A DNA stretch of 10,105 nucleotides from Deltaproteobacteria bacterium. Lineage in GTDB: Bacteria; Desulfobacterota; DSM-4660; Desulfatiglandales; Desulfatiglandaceae. This document shows positions 5,407-10,105 of the stretch, piece by piece (position 1 is the stretch's first letter; every line of letters begins with the position of its first letter). The DNA lies in assembly GCA_019307165.1 (NCBI GenBank), contig JAFDKD010000058.1:1-10105 (forward strand), given 5' to 3'. The notes beneath the pieces were generated by a model, which saw only the letters and a program-made list of their open reading frames with translations, was not told the origin of the DNA and did not search any database. Made by a program: the position numbers and the translations under genes.

Positions 5407-6456
5407 TCACTTGACGCCAACGGAATCCACCCCACAATCAAGTATTCCTGCCCCGTCAACGGGCCCAAGCGTTTCCGTCCACTGCCCCCTGAGTTCATCG
5501 ATGTCCCGCGATTCACCAATGGCCCATAAAGAACCCCCTGCCCCTGCCCCGGCGAATCTCGACCCGCACCCGGCTTCCTCCGCCTGATGGATCAGCCTCT
5601 CCGCGATCGGGATCAGGGCCTCTGGGGTGATCGTCTTCCGTAGGGCCAGTTCTTCTCTCAAAAGTCCGGCGGCCGTGGACCAGCGATGCTGCCGAACGGC
5701 TTCCGCGAAACGGGCCACCTTCTTGTTGATTTCAACCCAGGCCTGACGGGTGCTTCCGGAAAAAAAGTCCCTGATCCACTTTCGGTTGGTGGGAAGCGAG
5801 GCGTGGCTTATCCCGCTATAAGCGACCAGCAGGCGGTTCGAGAGCGCTTTTTGTCCCCGACGGTCGAGCAGAGGCGTGCGTTTGAAGGGGATGCCCGCTT
5901 TACCGTATGTCCATTCCCAAAGGTTCACGCCCCCGTAAGCGGCTGCCGCCTGGTCCTGTATCCCGCAAAACCCGCCGCCGATACCGTCTTCCAGGCGATA
6001 GGCGAGGGAGACGATCCGGTGCTTGACCAAGGCCTTGCCCCCCAGGCGCACGGCTGCCTTCCCCAAGGCCTTGACTAGGGCCACCAGGGCCGTGCTGGAT
6101 CCGCCGAGGGCCGATTTGACGGGGGATTGAGAGTGGATGGCCACTTCAAGGCCATTGAACCCGAAGTGGGAGACGGCGGCGAAATAGAGCCCGAAATCCG
6201 AATCGAAGGGGGCCTGTCCGGCTGGAAACGCCTCGGAGCTATCGAATCCTTCCGATGAAATCTTGATCCATCCCTTATCGAACGGCCGGAGGGAAACCCG
6301 GGTTCGAAGACTGAGGGCGATGTTGACCGTAACCGGGCCGATGCCTTCAAGGGGGAGCGCCATGCCCTTGATGTCCCACGTGCCCCCGGAATCCACCCTG
6401 CTGGGCGCTGAAGCGCTGATGGTTTCTTTTTCCAGGAGTTTTCGAATAGAGGCCAT
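5407..6456 (-). CDS. GHMP-family sugar kinase (heptose-7-phosphate kinase/fucokinase-like)
   Basis: ATP-dependent small-molecule kinase of the GHMP superfamily, 349 residues. Motif 1 is SAPSRVDSGGTWD near residues 16-28. Motif 2 is SPVKSALGGSSTA near 111-123, the phosphate-binding loop. GIQDQAAAAYGG near 166-177 matches the GxQDQxAAAxGG block of HddA-type D-glycero-D-manno-heptose 7-phosphate kinases and bacterial fucokinases, including the catalytic-type Asp. Motif 3 is FAGAGAGGSLWAIG near 301-314. The substrate cannot be told: a sugar or sugar phosphate for surface polysaccharide is the family norm. The first part of motif 1 is less standard than the usual RIDLAGGxTD, so an atypical substrate is possible. 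I chose the ATG at 6456; a TTG two codons upstream (6462) is equally open, and neither has a clear ribosome-binding site. It is transcribed alone, convergent with the pil cluster. Confidence 0.85.
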   Translation of the reverse strand: MASIRKLLEKETISASAPSRVDSGGTWDIKGMALPLEGIGPVTVNIALSLRTRVSLRPFDKGWIKISSEGFDSSEAFPAGQAPFDSDFGLYFAAVSHFGFNGLEVAIHSQSPVKSALGGSSTALVALVKALGKAAVRLGGKALVKHRIVSLAYRLEDGIGGGFCGIQDQAAAAYGGVNLWEWTYGKAGIPFKRTPLLDRRGQKALSNRLLVAYSGISHASLPTNRKWIRDFFSGSTRQAWVEINKKVARFAEAVRQHRWSTAAGLLREELALRKTITPEALIPIAERLIHQAEEAGCGSRFAGAGAGGSLWAIGESRDIDELRGQWTETLGPVDGAGILDCGVDSVGVK

Positions 6457-6500
6457 GGGCAAAATTACCGGAGTGCTAAAAAAAACCTAAGTGCAACTTC

Positions 6501-6577
6501 ATCTCGCCAAGATCGCTAAGAGGGCAACACCTTGTTTTCAAATGTCTTTCTTTGGGGCCTTCGCGCCTTTGCGAGAT
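6501..6577. repeat. Imperfect inverted repeat upstream of the kinase gene
   Basis: atctcgc at 6501-6507 is exactly complementary to gcgagat at 6571-6577. Pairing continues discontinuously inward (aag at 6509-6511 with ctt at 6567-6569), enclosing about 55 nt. The right arm (cttcgcgcctttgcgagat) also reads as roughly 7-bp steps. It lies 45-121 bp upstream of the kinase start codon. Its role is unknown. Confidence 0.4.
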
Positions 6578-6589
6578 AATACTCTTTAT

Positions 6590-6704
6590 GGATTGAGGAT
6601 TTAAGATTGAAGGTTTTTCAAGGTTCTCGGTTTGCGCCTGAACGAATTCAGGGTTCCATGCCCGTTGTTTTCTCTGGTCTCTAGACTCTTGTCTCTAGAC
6701 TGTC
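6590..6704. repeat. Degenerate heptamer repeat tract C
   Basis: Two blocks of 7-bp units lie in the 468-bp gene-free gap between the kinase gene and the binding-protein gene. At 6590-6617 the units are ggattga, ggattta, agattga, aggtttt. At 6670-6704 they are ttctctg, gtctcta, gactctt, gtctcta, gactgtc. The 11-mer gtctctagact occurs at 6677-6687 and 6691-6701 (14 bp apart) and again at 598-608. ttcagggttcc at 6647-6657 also matches 524-534. This ties the tract to the panB-panE gap. Confidence 0.6.
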
Positions 6705-6725
6705 TTCAAACCAAATACCCAAATC

Positions 6726-6778
6726 AAAAACCCTGTCCCCAACCGTACCGGCATACGCAAGCCCGGAAGGAGACAGGG
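6726..6778 (-). terminator. Terminator-like hairpin downstream of the binding-protein gene
   Basis: On the minus strand CCCUGUCUCC (6778-6769) pairs with GGGGACAGGG (6740-6731) over ten positions with one G-U, followed by five U (6730-6726). The loop is long (28 nt) and can itself form a CCGG/CCGG stem. It lies about 147 nt after the stop codon of the binding protein and would end that transcript. The rest of the 6779-6924 stretch is AT-rich and shows nothing I can name. Confidence 0.5.
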
Positions 6779-6924
6779 CTCTAATCTATATATAACGACC
6801 TAAATCCTTGCGCATACATACACAGCGGTTTACAGAATACAGTTTTTCAAAATAGCTCTATCGCCGGCGATCTTAACAAGCGATTCGAAATTTGTTGTGA
6901 CGCTGTGTATAAATCCTGTAAAAC

Positions 6925-8133
6925 CTACCGGCCCATTTGTTTCAAGACCGCCTGCAAGTCCACATCGGATGTCATCCAATCGGACAATTTTTCAATTTTG
7001 CCGCCTTCCGCGCATTTGGCGAGAAACACCGAGCGGGCCCCCTGCCGCTGATCCGGCCCATATGAGATCTTGGGGCCGATGCCCTGAAATCCTTTGAGGC
7101 CCTCCATGGCCTTGGCAAGGTTGTCCGCGGTCAGATTTCTACCGCACCGCTTGAGACCTTCAACCAGCGGTTCCGTGAAAATGAACCCGGCGTAGAAAAA
7201 GATCCCCCACCTGTCTTTGGGTGTAAATTCCGCATGGGCCTTCTTATAAGCCTTCATGAGAGCGCTTTTCGAATCAGGGAGTTCGCCGAACGAGGTGAAA
7301 ATCACATTTCTGAAGAGCCCCTTGGTGATTTTGTACATGATCGGCGTATCGCTCAGGGTGCTGGTGGTCATCCATTGCGGTTTGAAACCCAACTTGGCGG
7401 CGGTCCCCAGTATGATGGCGCCGTGCTTGGGCAGTACCCACATGATGACACAGTCCGGTTTTGCTTTTTTCAACTTCATGCAATGGGAAGACAGGTCCGT
7501 GTCGAGGGGCTCGGCGGAGACGGACGCGACCAACTTCATGCCAAGCTTGCCCAAGGCATATTCGGCGCCGGCCAGGCCCTCTTTACCGTAGTCATCATTC
7601 TGGTAAAAAAAGGCGATCCGCTTTTTACCGAGGGTTTTCACGGCATAGTTGACCAAAATGGAGGCCTCGTCGATATAGAGCGGATAAACCGAAAACAGGT
7701 ACTTGGTGGGCGGGAATGCAAAGTGGCTGGATCCGGTGGAAGGCCCGACCCAGATCACCTTTTTCTTGTTCAGGTATCGCTTGACGGCCATTCCCGTTGC
7801 GGTTCCCACGCCCGCGGCCATGGCGAACACCCCCTTATGGTCTACCAGTTCCTTGCAGATGGCTTTCGTTTTCGGAGGCATGTACCCGTCGTCTCTCAGG
7901 TAGTAGGTGATCTTACGACCGTGAATGCCGCCCTTTGCGTTGATCATGTCAAAGTAGCACCCGGTGCCGCGGGCCACCGCGCCCCACAGGGCCGCAGGCC
8001 CGGTCTGGGGACCGTACTGACCGATGCGGATTTCCGTGTCGGTCACCCCACGGTCGGAAAAGGCCGAGGGAACAAATGTCAGGGTCATGGCCAGAGCGCA
8101 GGCCGCTATCCAAATCCAGTTCGCTTTTTTCAT
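6925..8133 (-). CDS. Periplasmic substrate-binding protein of a branched-chain amino acid-type ABC transporter
   Basis: Extracytoplasmic ligand-binding component of a LivJ/LivK-like (HAAT) ABC importer, 402 residues including signal. The N-terminus MKKANWIWIAACALAMTLTF is a typical Sec signal peptide, with cleavage likely around residues 24-26 (PSAFS). The mature start TDTEIRIGQYGPQTGPAA is the hallmark opening of the Peripla_BP_6 family. Other family segments are INAKGGIHGRKI, FFYQNDDYGKEGLAGAEYAL, and PDCVIMWVLPKHGAIIL in the hinge/ligand region. The ATG at 8133 has a strong AGGAGG 6 nt upstream (complement 8140-8145), fixing the start. It follows the acyl-CoA ligase gene by 66 bp on the same strand. 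In this family ligands range from branched-chain amino acids to amides, aromatics and short acids. The ligase neighbour suggests a carboxylic acid ligand, which is inference. No permease or ATPase genes are in the window. Confidence 0.92.
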   Translation of the reverse strand: MKKANWIWIAACALAMTLTFVPSAFSDRGVTDTEIRIGQYGPQTGPAALWGAVARGTGCYFDMINAKGGIHGRKITYYLRDDGYMPPKTKAICKELVDHKGVFAMAAGVGTATGMAVKRYLNKKKVIWVGPSTGSSHFAFPPTKYLFSVYPLYIDEASILVNYAVKTLGKKRIAFFYQNDDYGKEGLAGAEYALGKLGMKLVASVSAEPLDTDLSSHCMKLKKAKPDCVIMWVLPKHGAIILGTAAKLGFKPQWMTTSTLSDTPIMYKITKGLFRNVIFTSFGELPDSKSALMKAYKKAHAEFTPKDRWGIFFYAGFIFTEPLVEGLKRCGRNLTADNLAKAMEGLKGFQGIGPKISYGPDQRQGARSVFLAKCAEGGKIEKLSDWMTSDVDLQAVLKQMGR

Positions 8134-8199
8134 GATGTTCCTCCTGAATTATTTGAGTTGCCGGTTGTCACAGTGCGTTTTTGCCGGGGAGATGGCCTC

Positions 8200-8739
8200 C
8201 TATCTCTTCCCGTACATGCCTTCTATCAGATCGCTAAAAGCCTCATGGACGTATTTGCGTTTGACCTTCATGGTGGGGGTGACTTCCCCGTCCTCTTCAT
8301 AAAGCTTCTTGGGGATCAGGGTGAATTTCTTGACCTGCTCCACCCTTGAAAGCGTCTCGTTTACCTGGTTGATTTCTCCCTGAATGAGCCCGTTGATCTC
8401 CCGGCTCTTAGTGAGGTCCTTGTAAGTAGAAAACTGGATCTTGTTGTCCTGGGCGTATTTGACCACGTTGTCCTCATCGATCATGATGAGGCAGCTGAGA
8501 AATTTACGCTTATCTCCGATGACCACGGCATCGTTGATGTATAGGTTGGCTTTCAACTTATTTTCGATGTACTGGGGGGTGATATTCTTTCCCCCCGCCG
8601 TGACGATGATGTCTTTCTTCCGGTCCGTGATTTTGAGATACCCGTCCTCGTCCAATTCGCCCACGTCTCCCGAATATAGCCAGCCGTCTTTTATGGTGGA
8701 TGCGGTGCCGTCCGGGTTTCCGTAATAGCCCTTGAACAC
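8200..8739 (-). CDS. Long-chain fatty acid-CoA ligase, C-terminal fragment (frameshifted)
   Basis: C-terminal 179 codons of the AMP-forming ligase whose N-terminal part is 8751-10004. The fragment opens at a GTG (8739-8737) that is most likely an internal valine rather than a true start, since no ribosome-binding site precedes it. It holds the hinge motif GWLYSGDVGELDEDGYLKIT and DRKKDIIVTAGGKNITP (near 20-55), which place the C-terminal lid domain over the adenylate. Near the end, GEVTPTMKVKRKYV carries the conserved lysine region of FAA1-type long-chain acyl-CoA synthetases. Domain content is complete for this half. On its own it lacks the AMP-binding P-loop and should be inactive. Restoring one base near 8753 joins the two halves into about 601 residues, the normal length for the family. 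It is followed after 66 bp by the binding-protein gene. Confidence 0.85.
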   Translation of the reverse strand: MFKGYYGNPDGTASTIKDGWLYSGDVGELDEDGYLKITDRKKDIIVTAGGKNITPQYIENKLKANLYINDAVVIGDKRKFLSCLIMIDEDNVVKYAQDNKIQFSTYKDLTKSREINGLIQGEINQVNETLSRVEQVKKFTLIPKKLYEEDGEVTPTMKVKRKYVHEAFSDLIEGMYGKR

Positions 8740-8750
8740 GCCAGGAGATT

Positions 8751-8756
8751 TTACAG
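8751..8756 (-). other. Frameshift site in the fatty acid-CoA ligase gene
   Basis: The upstream frame reads GAA ATC CTG TAA (E-I-L-stop, stop at 8753-8751). Re-reading the G of CTG gives GTA AAA TCT CCT GGC GTG (V-K-S-P-G-V), which runs straight into the C-terminal fragment with family-like sequence. One base (a G on the minus strand) appears to be missing between 8753 and 8754. No slippery heptamer or long homopolymer is present, so programmed frameshifting is unlikely. A sequencing error or a recent inactivating mutation both fit. Confidence 0.85.
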
Positions 8757-10004
8757 GATTTCACCGTCCTCAGCGATTTTCACCTCCACCCCGGGAAGAG
8801 GCGGGCCGACGGTCCCGAACTTGATCCGATCCACTTTGGACACGCAGGTGACCCCGGTGCCCTCCGTCTGGCCGTAGCCTTCGATCAGGTTTACGCCGAT
8901 GGATTGAAAGAAGAGAAGCACGTCCGGCGAAATGGGTGCGGCGCCCGAATACGCGACCCTCATGCGATCAAAACCGAGTCTTTCTTTCAGCTTGCGAAAA
9001 ACGATGAAGTGGGCCAGCGTGTAAGCCAGTTCCATGGGCAAGGGGACGGACTGAAAGTTCATCTTCCGACCGGCGCGGTATTTCCCGATCTTGAGGGCGA
9101 CGCCGAATACCAGTTTTTTGAACCACGTGGCGTCGGACATTCTAATATAGACGGCGGACAGGTATTTTTCCCAGATACGGGGAACCGCGTATCCGACGGT
9201 GGGTGAAATTTCCCGCATATTGTCCGTGACCGTGTCCAGGCTTTCAATGAAATTGACCGTGTATCCTTGGCTGATGTGTACGAACACGGAAAAGAGCCGT
9301 TCGAATATATGGCACAGGGGCAGGAAGGACATGACTTCGTCATAGTCGAAGACCGGGTTGTCCAGGGTAATGGCCCCCGCCGTCCAGATCACGTTCATGT
9401 GGGTCAGCATGGCGCCCTTGGGCGGGCCCGTGGTGCCGGACGTATAGATAAGAACGGACAGATCGTCGGGGCCCACGGTCGCCGTTCGGTTTTCAAACAG
9501 TTTCGGCTCTTTTTCGGCGACCTCGCATCCCAACTCCAGAAGTTCGTCGTATGCCATGACCATGGGGTCTTTAAAGTGCTTGAGTCCCTCCAGGTCCCAT
9601 ACGATGACTTTTTTCAGTTTCGGCACGTTGTCCCTGAAACTGAACCATTTATCCAACTGCTCCTCGTTTTCCACGAAAAAAAAGACTGACTCCGAATCCT
9701 GCACCACGTATTCCACCTGGGGCCAGGCATTGGTGGAATATACGCCCACGGACACCCCGCCGGCGCACTGAATGCCCATGTCGATAATGACCCATTCGGG
9801 GCAGTTGTCTCCAATGATGGAGACGCAGTCCCCTTTCTCCAACCCCATGGACATGAGGGCCGAGCCCACCTGCTTGGCCATTCGGTAGTAGTCGTTCCAG
9901 GAGATATCGTGCCAGAGCCCGTGCTCCTTTTTCCTGAGCGCTGCACGATCGCCGTATTTTTCCACCGTTTGTTTGAATTTCCGGGGGACCGTTTGATCGT
10001 TCAT
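8751..10004 (-). CDS. Long-chain fatty acid-CoA ligase (AMP-forming), N-terminal fragment (frameshifted)
   Basis: Acyl-CoA synthetase: activates a fatty acid with ATP to acyl-AMP, then to acyl-CoA, at the inner face of the membrane. The 417 codons contain the AMP-binding P-loop YTSGTTGPPKG (187-197), AYSGAAPISPDV (near 350) and the adenine-binding GYGQTEGTG (376-384), then stop after AEDGEIL in the middle of the region before the hinge. The order and spacing match FAA1/LC-FACS proteins of about 600 residues. The rest follows in another frame at 8200-8739. The ATG at 10004 is the first possible start after an in-frame TAG near 10091; the ribosome-binding site is weak. With the downstream binding protein it forms an uptake-and-activation pair. 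Bases 10005-10105 show no recognisable gene, only a short open frame that could be the tail of an upstream gene. If the frameshift is real the gene is a pseudogene. Confidence 0.9.
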   Translation of the reverse strand: MNDQTVPRKFKQTVEKYGDRAALRKKEHGLWHDISWNDYYRMAKQVGSALMSMGLEKGDCVSIIGDNCPEWVIIDMGIQCAGGVSVGVYSTNAWPQVEYVVQDSESVFFFVENEEQLDKWFSFRDNVPKLKKVIVWDLEGLKHFKDPMVMAYDELLELGCEVAEKEPKLFENRTATVGPDDLSVLIYTSGTTGPPKGAMLTHMNVIWTAGAITLDNPVFDYDEVMSFLPLCHIFERLFSVFVHISQGYTVNFIESLDTVTDNMREISPTVGYAVPRIWEKYLSAVYIRMSDATWFKKLVFGVALKIGKYRAGRKMNFQSVPLPMELAYTLAHFIVFRKLKERLGFDRMRVAYSGAAPISPDVLLFFQSIGVNLIEGYGQTEGTGVTCVSKVDRIKFGTVGPPLPGVEVKIAEDGEIL

Positions 10005-10105
10005 AATAACACCGGTTTCCAGTTGCTTATTCCGTTTAAAAAAAGCATGTTCCTTTGGGACCGCAGCAGATCCCGTTTCCCAGACCTATCAGGTTAAGAG
10101 CGGCT

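Noticed and set aside
7234..8349. A 371-codon plus-strand open frame opposite the binding protein
   Set aside because: Antisense shadow; no recognisable domain and no ribosome-binding site, whereas the minus-strand frame has a signal peptide and a family start.
8751..8756. Programmed ribosomal frameshift in the acyl-CoA ligase
   Set aside because: No X-XXY-YYZ slippery heptamer or stimulating structure was seen, and the family is not known to use frameshifting.
10005..10105. End of another minus-strand gene at the right edge
   Set aside because: One frame is open for about 22 codons to a TAA before the ligase start, but it is too short and unlike any family I know to call.

Overview
The window looks like chromosomal DNA of a GC-rich deltaproteobacterium (Desulfobacterota), probably a sulfate reducer or syntroph. 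This is an inference from gene content: a PilT/PilU motor pair, a long-chain acyl-CoA ligase next to a branched-chain-amino-acid-type binding protein, and a panB leader resembling a pantothenate-linked RNA known from that group. No rRNA, tRNA, CRISPR array, transposase or phage gene was seen.

Layout: (1) 1-1886, minus strand: a pantothenate-precursor unit. A candidate promoter at 1860-1886 is followed by a roughly 290-nt structured leader holding a bulged hairpin and two terminator-like hairpins. Then come panB (727-1560) and the start of panE (1-440, cut by the window edge). PanB makes ketopantoate and PanE reduces it to pantoate. (2) 2037-5359, plus strand: pilT, a pilU-like ATPase, a zinc-ribbon plus degenerate receiver-like protein, and a 90-aa orphan, probably one transcription unit for type IV pilus retraction and its control. 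(3) 5407-6456, minus strand: a GHMP-family sugar kinase, convergent with the pil cluster. (4) 6457-6924: a gene-free stretch with repeats and a terminator-like hairpin. (5) 6925-10004, minus strand: a periplasmic substrate-binding protein preceded by a long-chain fatty acid-CoA ligase gene that is broken by a single missing base near 8753.

A second layer runs through the intergenic DNA. Degenerate tandem repeats with a 7-bp period occur in three separate gaps (487-723, 4300-4362, 6590-6704) and share exact 10-11-mers between loci. Two of the tracts begin directly at a stop codon (panB and the pilU-like gene).

The most interesting items are the panB leader (candidate attenuation control), the heptamer repeat family, the zinc-ribbon/pseudo-receiver protein behind pilT-pilU, and the frameshift in the acyl-CoA ligase.
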